From contig PUKG01000283.1 in NCBI GenBank assembly GCA_003550445.1, forward strand, positions 1-24,567: 24,567 bases of DNA. The letters run 5' to 3'. The notes beneath the pieces were generated by a model. It was not told the origin of the DNA and ran no database searches. It saw only the letters and a list, made by a program, of their open reading frames with translations. Of this stretch, positions 16,575-24,442 are shown one piece after another. Origin of the DNA: Halobacteroidaceae bacterium (GTDB lineage Bacteria; Bacillota; Halanaerobiia; B1SED10-174). Within the stretch, counting starts at the first letter, position 1. Each line of letters opens with the position of its first letter. The translations under genes and the position numbers were made by a program.

Positions 16575-17153
16575 GCGCATCGGCGGTGCAGTATTCTAGT
16601 CAGCTTTGTACTCCTGAAGGCGGGCCTAAAAATCCGTCAAAGGGCACATCGATGAAGTTCCTGGTTGTGGCTACTGACGCCCAGTCGGGGGTCACAGCTG
16701 GGAGTTAAGGAACTCGGGGCGATCCACAATGGCATGTGGGCGTGGACCCTGATTCCGCGGAGGCCCGGAGACCAGTCGGGAGCTGGTATCCGGGGAACCT
16801 GCAGAAACCGCAAGGTAGCTGCAGCGTAGCCTGCTTTGAGTGGTAAGGGGAGAGGAGGTCGTTAAGTTCTGTTTCCCAGGGGCCCTAGGAAACAGTTCCT
16901 TTACCTCTGAAACCCTTACTGCAAAAGAAGCTAGGGAGTAATTAAGGCTGTCAAGGAAAACTTCTAGGCTGTCCCGCTGTGGGGATGGACCGGGGATTGA
17001 AGTGTGGTCTGAGTGGTAATCCAGCCCTGTACATGGTGACATTACAGAGTGATTTAAAGGGAAACCGCCAAAAGGGCAACCTTTTGGAGATCACTGGGAA
17101 AGCCTGCTGGACCTAAGCCGCAGCATTTATCCGGTCTATTGCCGCCGATGCGC
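16575..17153 (+). ncRNA. ole: OLE RNA (Ornate Large Extremophilic RNA)
   Basis: A 579-nt structured region with no plausible coding frame lies between ispA and the oapA gene. GCGCATCGGCGG at 16575-16586 pairs perfectly with CCGCCGATGCGC at 17142-17153, closing the whole RNA. Internal helices include 16843-16849 with 16913-16919 (GTAAGGG/CCCTTAC), 16851-16855 with 16904-16908, a hairpin CTGTTTCC/GGAAACAG at 16869-16876 and 16888-16895, and an 8-bp hairpin 17068-17075/17080-17087 capped by a GCAA (GNRA) loop inside an AGTGAT/ATCACT stem (17048-17053, 17090-17095). Known OLE RNAs are around 600 nt and sit in exactly this setting (xseAB-ispA-OLE-oapA-dxs-tlyA). In Bacillus halodurans the OLE-OapA complex gathers at the membrane and affects tolerance to cold, alcohols and magnesium. 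Identity here rests on location, size, structure and the adjacent protein, not on a covariance search. Confidence 0.93.
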
Positions 17154-17182
17154 CTGGAATTATTTTTTTGGGGGGAAAAATT

Positions 17183-17734
17183 TTGACCAAAAACCTCCGG
17201 ACGGGAATAACTATGGGAATTTCCACTTTTTTTATTGCCATCCTGGTGGTGGCTTTTTCCCGTTTGGCGGTTGCAAATTTAGCTTCAATTTATGCCGCAA
17301 TAGTTTTTCTTTTTATTATAACTGTAGGAGTTGTTTTTGACATGATCGGGGTTGCTGCTGCCGCTGCTGATGTTGCCCCATTCAATGCCCGTGCTGCAAG
17401 AAAGGATTTTGGCGCTAAAACAGGTCTGCAACTTGTCCAGAATGCGGACAGAGTAGCCACCTTTTGCAGCGATATTGTTGGTGATATTTGTGGGACTGTT
17501 AGTGGAGCCTTAGGGGCTTTAATGGTGGTCCGCCTGGCCTTTATAGTTGATATAAGTGAAGCAGTTTTGAATATTTCCATTGTTGCTTTAGCTGCGGCCT
17601 TAACAGTTGGGGGTAAAGGTTTTTGTAAGGGTATAGGTATTAACAGAGCAAATGAAATAATCGGGGCAGTTGGAAATTTTCTTGCCCTGATTCAGAGTTT
17701 TGTTCCTGGAGGGAAAAAGGGAGGGCAAAGTTAA
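17183..17734 (+). CDS. oapA: OLE-associated membrane protein OapA
   Basis: 183 residues from the TTG at 17183, seven bases after the GGGGGG at 17170-17175; an upstream TTG at 17168 would put the ribosome site inside the gene. About four hydrophobic helices are seen near residues 8-28, 33-58, 98-120 and 126-148. Between the second and third lies a basic, Ala-rich loop (DVAPFNARAARKDFGAKTG), a plausible RNA-contact region. OapA binds OLE RNA directly and holds it at the membrane. The assignment comes from its position after the OLE RNA, its size (about 20 kDa) and its four-helix layout. It overlaps dxs by one base. Confidence 0.9.
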   Translation: MTKNLRTGITMGISTFFIAILVVAFSRLAVANLASIYAAIVFLFIITVGVVFDMIGVAAAAADVAPFNARAARKDFGAKTGLQLVQNADRVATFCSDIVGDICGTVSGALGALMVVRLAFIVDISEAVLNISIVALAAALTVGGKGFCKGIGINRANEIIGAVGNFLALIQSFVPGGKKGGQS

Positions 17735-19689
17735 TGGTCAACCTTGACGAAATAAAAGGACCGGAAATATTGAAGGAATTTGGGCCCGAAGAATTGAGAA
17801 ATATTTCGGGGCAAATCAGGCAAAGAATAATTGATGTGGTTTCCAAAAATGGGGGTCACCTGGCTTCCAACCTTGGTGTTGTTGAGTTAACTGTAGCAAT
17901 GCATTCGGTATTTTCCAGCCCTCAGGACAAAGTTGTTTGGGATGTAGGCCATCAGTGTTATGCTCACAAACTCCTTACTGGAAGGCAAAAAGAATTTGAA
18001 ACCCTTCGGAAATATAAAGGACTTAGCGGATTCCCCAAGACAAGCGAAAGCAAACATGACATTGTGGAGACAGGCCATAGCAGCACCTCCCTTTCTGCCG
18101 CAATGGGGCTGGCCCTTGCCCGGGAACAAAAAGGAGAAAACCACGAAATAATTGCTGTGATAGGTGATGGGGCCCTTAGTGGTGGAATGGCTTTAGAGGC
18201 TTTAAATCACATTGGCCATTTAAACAAAAAGATAATTGTTGTCCTTAACGATAATGAAATGTCAATATCAAAAAACGTGGGAGCCCTGGCAAATTACCTT
18301 GCCCGGATCAGAACCGAACCCGTTTATCAAAAATTAAGAAGTGATGCTGAGTTTTTAATGAAAAGGATTCCGGCTATTGGAGGCAGAATGGCCTTTGCTG
18401 CTGACCGGATTAAAGATAGCCTTAAATACCTTGTTTTGCCCGGAGTTTTCTTTGAAGAGTTGGGTTTTACCTATTTAGGGCCTGTTTCGGGACACGATAT
18501 TTCCGCTTTAAGGCAGTATTTTCAGCGAGCTAAGCGGCTTGATGGTCCCCTTTTAGTTCACGCAATTACCGAAAAGGGAAAGGGTTACCATCCCGCAGAA
18601 AAAAGTCCCGCCCGTTTCCATGGAACGGGGCCCTTTATTCTGGAGAATGGAGAAGGTAAAACCGGTTCGGAAGGAAAAAGTTTTACAAGTTGTTTTAGTG
18701 ATATTATTTGCGAAATGGGAGAAAAGGATGAAAAAATTGTTGCCATTACGGCCGCAATGCCTGATGGGACAGGTTTAAATGAGTTTTCCAAAAGATTTCC
18801 TAATCGGTTTTTCGATGTGGGAATAGCGGAACAACACGGGGTGACCCTTGCAGCTGGTATGGCCAGGGGAGGACTGAAACCTGTTGTAGCAATTTATTCC
18901 ACCTTCCTGCAGCGTGCCTATGATCAGATTATTCACGATGTTTGTTTACCAAATCTTCCCGTGATTTTTGCAATTGATCGGGCAGGACTTGTGGGAGCTG
19001 ATGGAGAAACTCATCAGGGGCTATTTGATCTTTCTTTCCTCCGCCATATCCCAAATATGACAATCCTGGCTCCCCGTGACCAGGGGGAAATGGAAAAAAT
19101 GTTTGCCTGGGCCCATGAATATTCTGGTCCGGTTGCTATCAGGTACCCCAGGGGAAGCCTTCCAAAGGTTCCATTAAACAGCGATCATCCCATTGTTGAA
19201 GGAAAAGGAGAAATTCTCCGCAGTGGAAAAGATATTCTGATTTTAGGTAGTGGAAGCATGGTTTGGGAGGGTTACCAGGTAGCAGAACTTTTGGAAAACA
19301 AGGGGTATTCCGTTGGGGTTGCTGACCTCAGGTTTATTAAACCTCTTGATCAGAAACTCTTAAAAGATTGGGTTGAGGATGTTTCCATGGTGGTAACCCT
19401 GGAGGAGAATTACCTTGCCGGGGGTATGGGTTCGGGTATCCTGGAAATAATGAGCAGAATGAAAGTTGAAAAACCCACTTTGAACCTGGGATTCCCTGAT
19501 CGGTTTGTTTCCCATGGAAGTATTGATGAGCTTTTGAGAGAAAATGGTCTTGATGTGGAAAATATGGCGGACAGGATCGAAGAATTTTGGGTTTCCAGTT
19601 CAAAAAACCAAAAAAAGAAGGAATCCGGGTATGGTGAAAAGATTAGACCTTTTGCTCGTACAAAGAGGGCTTTTTTCTTCAAGAAATAA
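17734..19689 (+). CDS. dxs: 1-deoxy-D-xylulose-5-phosphate synthase
   Basis: 651 residues. It joins pyruvate and glyceraldehyde 3-phosphate with thiamine diphosphate, the first step of the MEP isoprenoid route. Seen: His42 (GGHLASNLG), His73 (VGHQCYAHK), the thiamine motif GDGALSGG at 144 with Asn172, Glu366 and His368 (VGIAEQHGV), and the C-terminal transketolase domain (RYPRGSLP). The protein is some 20-30 residues longer than usual, ending in a basic tail (KNQKKKESGYGEK ... RAFFFKK) that overlaps tlyA by 59 bases. Its start overlaps the oapA stop (TAATG), with GGAGGG upstream. Confidence 0.96.
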   Translation: MVNLDEIKGPEILKEFGPEELRNISGQIRQRIIDVVSKNGGHLASNLGVVELTVAMHSVFSSPQDKVVWDVGHQCYAHKLLTGRQKEFETLRKYKGLSGFPKTSESKHDIVETGHSSTSLSAAMGLALAREQKGENHEIIAVIGDGALSGGMALEALNHIGHLNKKIIVVLNDNEMSISKNVGALANYLARIRTEPVYQKLRSDAEFLMKRIPAIGGRMAFAADRIKDSLKYLVLPGVFFEELGFTYLGPVSGHDISALRQYFQRAKRLDGPLLVHAITEKGKGYHPAEKSPARFHGTGPFILENGEGKTGSEGKSFTSCFSDIICEMGEKDEKIVAITAAMPDGTGLNEFSKRFPNRFFDVGIAEQHGVTLAAGMARGGLKPVVAIYSTFLQRAYDQIIHDVCLPNLPVIFAIDRAGLVGADGETHQGLFDLSFLRHIPNMTILAPRDQGEMEKMFAWAHEYSGPVAIRYPRGSLPKVPLNSDHPIVEGKGEILRSGKDILILGSGSMVWEGYQVAELLENKGYSVGVADLRFIKPLDQKLLKDWVEDVSMVVTLEENYLAGGMGSGILEIMSRMKVEKPTLNLGFPDRFVSHGSIDELLRENGLDVENMADRIEEFWVSSSKNQKKKESGYGEKIRPFARTKRAFFFKK

Positions 19690-20410
19690 AGCTCAGTCTG
19701 CCATTCGCAAAGGAGAAGTTACCGTTGGGGAAGAAATAATAAAAACACCTTCAGCAAAGGTTAGAATTGATGTGGACATAAAGGTTGCCCCTCAGCCTCC
19801 TTATCCTGGCCGGGGGGGAATTAAACTTTCCGGGGCTCTGGATGGATTTGGTTTTGATGCCGAAGGGATGGTTGTTCTTGATGGAGGAGCCTCCACTGGT
19901 GGGTTTACCGCCTGTCTTTTGGAAAGGGGAGCCCGGAAAATTTATGCCTTTGATGTAGGAAAGGATCAGATTGATCAGGGATTAAAAGAAGACAAAAGAG
20001 TTATTGTCTATGAAAATTTTAACCTTAGGTCCTTTTCTCCCGATATAATTGAAGAAGATCTTGACCTGGTTGTTCTGGATCTTTCTTTTATTTCTGCAAC
20101 TATGGTGATAGCTCCCCTGGTAAAAGGGTTAAAAGACGGGGGATTTTTCCTCACCCTTGTAAAACCCCAGTTTGAAGTTGGACCTGAAAAGGTGGGGAAA
20201 AAGGGTCTTGTTCGAAATGAACAGGACCAACTAAGGGCGGTAATAAAAGTCGCTGAATGTAAAGAAAAAGAAGGACTGGGTTTAATTGGGGTCCTTCCAT
20301 CCTGTTTACCCGGTGTTTCGGGCAATAAAGAGTATTTTCTCCTGGCTCAGAAGGGTAGAAAAGGAGAAATAAATTCCAAAAGTCTTTTTGATTTAGGGAT
20401 CTCGGGATAA
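19631..20410 (+). CDS. tlyA: TlyA-family rRNA 2'-O-methyltransferase
   Basis: 259 residues from the ATG at 19631 (AAGGA eight bases upstream), giving the normal start MVKRLDLLLVQRGLFSSR. An S4 RNA-binding domain (1-60) precedes an FtsJ/RrmJ-type SAM methyltransferase: LDGGASTGGFTACLLERGA binds SAM, DLVVLDLSFIS is motif IV, and LVKPQFEVGPEKVGKKGLVR is characteristic. Family members methylate 16S and in some species 23S rRNA; some are called haemolysins for historical reasons. Its first 59 bases lie inside dxs. Confidence 0.93.
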   Translation: MVKRLDLLLVQRGLFSSRNKAQSAIRKGEVTVGEEIIKTPSAKVRIDVDIKVAPQPPYPGRGGIKLSGALDGFGFDAEGMVVLDGGASTGGFTACLLERGARKIYAFDVGKDQIDQGLKEDKRVIVYENFNLRSFSPDIIEEDLDLVVLDLSFISATMVIAPLVKGLKDGGFFLTLVKPQFEVGPEKVGKKGLVRNEQDQLRAVIKVAECKEKEGLGLIGVLPSCLPGVSGNKEYFLLAQKGRKGEINSKSLFDLGISG

Positions 20411-20426
20411 GATAGAGGTGTTGTTT

Positions 20427-21287
20427 TTGAAAATTGGTTTAGTTGTAAACGAAGATAAAAAAAAGGCCCTTCAGGTTGCGGAAGCTCTCATTGGGAAAAT
20501 GAAGGGGCGGGATTTGCCCGTTTATATTTCCCAGGAAGATGCCCCGGGGCTTCAGGATAAAGGGAATGCTCTTTCCCGACGTCAGCTTCGCAAGGAAGCA
20601 GATTTAATCCTTATTCTCGGGGGAGACGGGACATTTTTGCACACAGCCAGGTTTTTTGCAGGCTCAAATATCCCAATATTGGGCTTTAACCTGGGGAGAA
20701 TGGGTTTTTTAACCGAGATGGAGGTTGAAGATTTAGACCTTGTCCTGGATAATATCCTGGAGAAAAAATATAGGGTCGAGGAAAGGTCAATGATTGAAGG
20801 TTGGGTATGTAGACGGGGGCTTGAAATTGCCCGGGTACTCGGGTTAAACGATATCGTTATCAGCAAAGGAGCTTTTGCCCGAATTATTGAACTCGATCTG
20901 TACCTCCAAAATATTTTTATCAGCACTTTTCCCGGAGACGGATTAATTGTGGCAAGTCCTACCGGGTCTACCGCTTATTCTTTAAGTGCTGGAGGGCCAA
21001 TTATTCATCCGATGGTTGAAGCATTAATTGTAACTCCCATTTGTCCCCATTCCTTGCATGCGCGTCCCCTGGTTGTCCGTAAAGAGGAAAAAATTGAAAT
21101 AAAAGTCAGGCGGGCTGATCGCCGGGTAATGTTAACAGTTGATGGTCAGGAAGGATTGCGTCTTGTTAAAGATGATGTGGTTAAGATAACTGCTGCAGAA
21201 GAAAAGACCCTCCTTGTGCGGTTTTCGGAGAAAGATTTTTATCAAATTCTCCAAAAACGCCTGAATTACAAGGGGGATAGGGGGTAA
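20427..21287 (+). CDS. nadK: NAD kinase
   Basis: 286 residues from the TTG at 20427 (MKIGLVVNEDKK), with GATAGAGG about eight bases upstream; a GTG at 20418 is possible. It makes NADP from NAD with ATP or polyphosphate. The catalytic GGDGTFLHTARFF, NLGRMGFLTE, DGLIVASPTGSTAYSLSAGG and CPHSLHARPLV motifs are intact. NADP supply ties in with the NADPH-using FolD and Stn enzymes upstream in the same run. Confidence 0.95.
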   Translation: MKIGLVVNEDKKKALQVAEALIGKMKGRDLPVYISQEDAPGLQDKGNALSRRQLRKEADLILILGGDGTFLHTARFFAGSNIPILGFNLGRMGFLTEMEVEDLDLVLDNILEKKYRVEERSMIEGWVCRRGLEIARVLGLNDIVISKGAFARIIELDLYLQNIFISTFPGDGLIVASPTGSTAYSLSAGGPIIHPMVEALIVTPICPHSLHARPLVVRKEEKIEIKVRRADRRVMLTVDGQEGLRLVKDDVVKITAAEEKTLLVRFSEKDFYQILQKRLNYKGDRG

Positions 21288-21290
21288 AGT

Positions 21291-21749
21291 ATGAAAGGGA
21301 AAAGACATTTAAAGATTATTAATATAGTAAAAAATGAAAGAATAAGAACTCAAGAAGAACTTGCTCGGTTTCTTGAAGAGGAAGGAATTGAAGTTACCCA
21401 GGCCACTGTTTCCCGTGATATCAAAGACCTTGGTTTAATTAAAGTTCCAATAGAGGATGGGAGTTACAAATACGCAATGCCACCCGAAGCTGACAAATAC
21501 AAAATGGCTCGTTGGATTGAAAAGATGTTTAAAAATTTTGTTTTAAGCGTGGAAACCACTGGAAATTTGGTGGTTGTAAAAACTCTATCTGGAACGGCAG
21601 GAGGTCTTGCATCGGCAATTGATAACCTGGAATGGAAAGAGGTTTTGGGATGTGTTGCCGGTGACGATTGCATCTTTGTGGCCTTGAAAGAAAATTGTGA
21701 TAGAAAAGAAGTTGTCCACCGTTTACGGGAACTTGTAGGAATTGAATAG
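21291..21749 (+). CDS. argR: Arginine repressor ArgR/AhrC
   Basis: 152 residues. The N-terminal winged helix has RTQEELARFLEEEGIEVTQA followed by TVSRDIKDLGLIKV, the classic ArgR DNA-reading segment. The C-terminal domain has LSGTAGGLASAIDNLEWKEV and GCVAGDDCIFVAL, the oligomerisation and arginine-binding region. It senses arginine and controls its synthesis and breakdown. I see no clear ARG box in the window, so its targets lie elsewhere. It begins three bases after nadK. Confidence 0.96.
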   Translation: MKGKRHLKIINIVKNERIRTQEELARFLEEEGIEVTQATVSRDIKDLGLIKVPIEDGSYKYAMPPEADKYKMARWIEKMFKNFVLSVETTGNLVVVKTLSGTAGGLASAIDNLEWKEVLGCVAGDDCIFVALKENCDRKEVVHRLRELVGIE

Positions 21750-21763
21750 GAGGTTTGGCTAAC

Positions 21764-23497
21764 GTGCTGGTTGAACTGGGGATTAATAATTTCGCCCTCA
21801 TTGAAAGGCAGGACATTGAGTTTTCCCCGGGGCTTAATATTTTAACCGGGGAAACTGGCGCCGGGAAGTCAATTTTGATAGGAGCCCTGGAGTTATTACT
21901 GGGGGCAAGAGCTTCCCTCGATTTTATTCGAACGGGCGCGGAAAAAGCTGAAATCCGGGCCCTTTTTGCCGTTAAAAACCTTCCTGAACTAAAGAAAAAA
22001 CTTGAAGAAATAGGAGTTGATGTTGAGGATGATCAACTTCTTTTGAGCCGTGAGATTTCCCGGTCAGGAAATAACCGGGTTCGAATAAATGGTCAGATTT
22101 CAACCCTTTCTTTAATAAAAGAAATATCCCCTCATCTGATTGATATTCATGGCCAGCATGAACATCAGTCGCTTTTTTCCGTTGATAATCAGCTGGAGTT
22201 TTTAGATGGGTTTGGGGGAGATAATTTAAAGAAACTGAAAAAAGAAATCAAAGGGGTTTACAGAAATTTACAGTCCCACCGCCTGGAACTGAAACAATTG
22301 CGCTCTTCACAAAAGGACCGTAAACAAAGAATTGATCTTTTGGAATTTCAAATAAAAGAACTCGAGGAAGCGGGATTGGATCCAGGAGAAGAAGAAAGAC
22401 TTGCAGAAGAACATAAGATTTTAACAAATGTGGAGCTTCTTTATACCAAGTGCCAGGAATTTTTTGCTCTCCTAAGCGGTGAGGAAATAGAAATGGGAAT
22501 TAATGACCAGTTGGGACAAATGCACAAGGATCTAAAAGAATTAAAATCAATTGATCCCAAACTGGAGGTTTCCGAAGAGTTACTGAGGAGTTCTTATTAC
22601 CAACTGCAGGAACTTGCCCGCGAGCTTAGAGGATATGCGGAGGAAGTTGTTTTTGATGAAAATCGATTAAGGGAAATTGAAAATCGGATTGGGGAGATCA
22701 ATGATTTAAAAAGGAAATATGGGCCATCCTTTGATGAGGTTCTCAATTTTCTAAAAGAAGGGAAAAAAGAGCTCAGAACTCTCCAGGATAATCAAGAAAA
22801 AACAGAGGGCCTGGAACAGCAAATAAATAAAGTTGAAAAAAATTTCTTAAGTCTGGCTGAAAAGCTATCCGAGGAGAGAAAAAAGGCAGCAAAAAATATG
22901 GCTGCTTCTCTTGTGGAAGAACTAAAGGGGTTGGCTATGCCTCAAACTCAATTCCGAGTAGACTTTAAAAAGATTCCCGATCAAAATGGAATTAATGTGG
23001 GAGAAGAAAAAGTTTCCTTCTGGGAACATGGTTTTGACCAGGTGGAATTTATGCTTTCTCCAAACCCGGGAGAAGAATTGAAACCCCTGACAAAAATAGC
23101 TTCAGGAGGAGAAATTTCTCGATTAATGCTGGCCTTGAAAGCTCTAACTGCTGACCAGGACCAGGTTCCAACTATGATTTTTGATGAAATTGATAGCGGA
23201 ATAGGAGGGAAAACAGCTCAAAAAGTAGCGGAGAAGCTGGTCCAGATAGGTTCCAAACGCCAGGTGATTACAATTACTCATTTGCCTCATATTGCAAGCA
23301 TGGCTGATAAACACTTTTTTATTGACAAGGAAATAACCGACAGGAAAACCCGGACCAGGGTGGTAGACCTCCCCCAGGAAGATAGATCTCGTGAACTGGC
23401 AAGGATGCTTGAGGGAGACTTAACAGAAACCGCCATGTCCCATGCCCGGGAAATGCTTGAAAAAGCCCGGGAAAGGAAAGAAAGTTATTCTGATTAA
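21764..23497 (+). CDS. recN: DNA repair protein RecN
   Basis: 577 residues from the GTG at 21764, ten bases after GGAGG, giving the usual MLVELGINNFALIE; the TTG at 21755 is too near the ribosome site. An SMC-like ATPase for double-strand break repair: Walker A GETGAGKS (29-36), HGQHEHQSLF, a central coiled coil with polar repeats, signature ASGGEISRLML and Walker B TMIFDEIDSGIGG. Last gene of the run, directly before a terminator. Confidence 0.96.
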   Translation: MLVELGINNFALIERQDIEFSPGLNILTGETGAGKSILIGALELLLGARASLDFIRTGAEKAEIRALFAVKNLPELKKKLEEIGVDVEDDQLLLSREISRSGNNRVRINGQISTLSLIKEISPHLIDIHGQHEHQSLFSVDNQLEFLDGFGGDNLKKLKKEIKGVYRNLQSHRLELKQLRSSQKDRKQRIDLLEFQIKELEEAGLDPGEEERLAEEHKILTNVELLYTKCQEFFALLSGEEIEMGINDQLGQMHKDLKELKSIDPKLEVSEELLRSSYYQLQELARELRGYAEEVVFDENRLREIENRIGEINDLKRKYGPSFDEVLNFLKEGKKELRTLQDNQEKTEGLEQQINKVEKNFLSLAEKLSEERKKAAKNMAASLVEELKGLAMPQTQFRVDFKKIPDQNGINVGEEKVSFWEHGFDQVEFMLSPNPGEELKPLTKIASGGEISRLMLALKALTADQDQVPTMIFDEIDSGIGGKTAQKVAEKLVQIGSKRQVITITHLPHIASMADKHFFIDKEITDRKTRTRVVDLPQEDRSRELARMLEGDLTETAMSHAREMLEKARERKESYSD

Positions 23498-23512
23498 AAA
23501 AAGGTTTTGGGG

Positions 23513-23537
23513 GGCGTCCGGATGGACGCCTTATTTT
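23513..23537 (+). terminator. Rho-independent terminator after recN
   Basis: GGCGTCC at 23513-23519 pairs perfectly with GGACGCC at 23524-23530 around GGAT, followed by TTATTTTT. It ends the long OLE-dxs-recN transcript and separates spo0A. Confidence 0.9.
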
Positions 23538-23563
23538 TGTGAAAAAAATAATTTCCAGAAAAA

Positions 23564-23588
23564 AGGAGATTTTTATAAAATATAGAAA
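23564..23588 (+). promoter_or_regulatory. Possible sigma-H-type promoter of spo0A
   Basis: AGGAGAT at 23564-23570 fits the sigma-H -35 (AGGAWWT) well; 13-14 bases later comes AGAAA at 23584-23588, a partial match to the GAAT -10. Sigma-H drives spo0A in Bacillus subtilis. The weak -10 and AT-rich setting keep this tentative. Confidence 0.3.
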
Positions 23589-23625
23589 AAAATAAATGAA
23601 AAAAATTTGGAGGTGGTTTTTTTCG

Positions 23626-24408
23626 ATGAACCAGAAAAAAATTCGAGTTTTACTCGCAGATGACTATCAAGGGTTTTGTGCAATGGTTGAGGATTATTTT
23701 GAACAATTGGAGGATTTTGAAGTTGTAGGGATTGCCAATAATGGATTTGAATGTTTGGATCTTATTGAAGAAAAAACCCCGGATGTGTTACTTCTTGATA
23801 TTGTTATTCCCCAGGTTGATGGGATTGGTGTCTTAGAAAAGTTAAATAAAAATGGTAAGGTTTCCAATCTGACAATAATTGTAATTTCCTCTTTAGGTCA
23901 TCAGGAAGTAATTCAGAGGGCGGTGGATCTGGGAGCAAAATATTATATTTTAAAACCTTTTGATTTGGATTTGCTTGCAGAAAGGATCAGGCAACTAAAT
24001 GGCAATAAAGGTGAGACATATTATGAAAAAAAACCAGTAGCAGTTCAAAGGAACGACAACCTGGAAGTGAAGGTTACAAAAATAATGCAGCAACTTGGCA
24101 TTCCAGCCCATATAAAGGGTTACAGGTATATCAGGGATGCAATTATTATGGTAATTCAGGAGATAGAACTAATGGGTGCAGTTACCAAAAAACTTTATCC
24201 CCTGGTTGCAAAGAAATACAATACCACCCCTTCTCGTGTGGAAAGAGCAATCCGTCATGCTATTGAAGTTTCCTGGGATAGGGGTGATTTCAAAGAAATG
24301 CAAAAAATGTTTGGGAAATCTGTGGGTTTTCAAAATGGAAAACCTACAAATTCTCAGTTTATTGCAAATATTGCCGATAAACTTCGTTTAGAAGTTAAAA
24401 ATGGATAA
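23626..24408 (+). CDS. spo0A: Sporulation master response regulator Spo0A
   Basis: 260 residues from the ATG at 23626, nine bases after GGAGGTGG; an in-frame ATG at 23596 has no ribosome site. Receiver domain: Asp12, Asp13, phospho-acceptor Asp58 (LLLDIVIPQVDG), Ser88 and Lys110 (ILKPFD). The C-terminal DNA-binding domain is strongly conserved (KGYRYIRDAIIMVIQ; TPSRVERAIRHAIEVSWDRG). It governs entry into sporulation. It stands in its own unit after recN, but spoIVB, which usually lies between them, is missing. Confidence 0.97.
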   Translation: MNQKKIRVLLADDYQGFCAMVEDYFEQLEDFEVVGIANNGFECLDLIEEKTPDVLLLDIVIPQVDGIGVLEKLNKNGKVSNLTIIVISSLGHQEVIQRAVDLGAKYYILKPFDLDLLAERIRQLNGNKGETYYEKKPVAVQRNDNLEVKVTKIMQQLGIPAHIKGYRYIRDAIIMVIQEIELMGAVTKKLYPLVAKKYNTTPSRVERAIRHAIEVSWDRGDFKEMQKMFGKSVGFQNGKPTNSQFIANIADKLRLEVKNG

Positions 24409-24410
24409 AA

Positions 24411-24438
24411 AAAAGACGGCCGTTTTGGCCGCCTTTTT
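24411..24438. terminator. Bidirectional terminator between spo0A and a convergent gene
   Basis: GACGGCC at 24415-24421 pairs with GGCCGCC at 24427-24433 with one A-C mismatch; loop GTTTT. T5 follows on the plus strand and a run of eight T's on the minus strand, so it serves both converging genes. Confidence 0.88.
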
Positions 24439-24442
24439 ATTT

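Noticed and set aside
16692..17042. Minus-strand open frame of 116 codons inside the OLE region
   Set aside because: No recognisable protein, no ribosome site, and the DNA is explained by RNA helices of the OLE RNA.
17142..17169. Closing helix of OLE followed by T's read as a classic terminator
   Set aside because: The helix pairs bases more than 550 nt apart and the T tract does not directly follow it, so it is not a standard rho-independent terminator; partial termination remains open.
16538..17182. Group II intron or RNase P RNA as an alternative for the large structured region
   Set aside because: No intron-encoded reverse transcriptase, no domain V-like end, and the gene context fits OLE RNA instead.
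19544..19630. Longer TlyA start inside dxs
   Set aside because: The added 29 residues do not resemble TlyA; the ATG at 19631 gives the normal N-terminus with a ribosome site.
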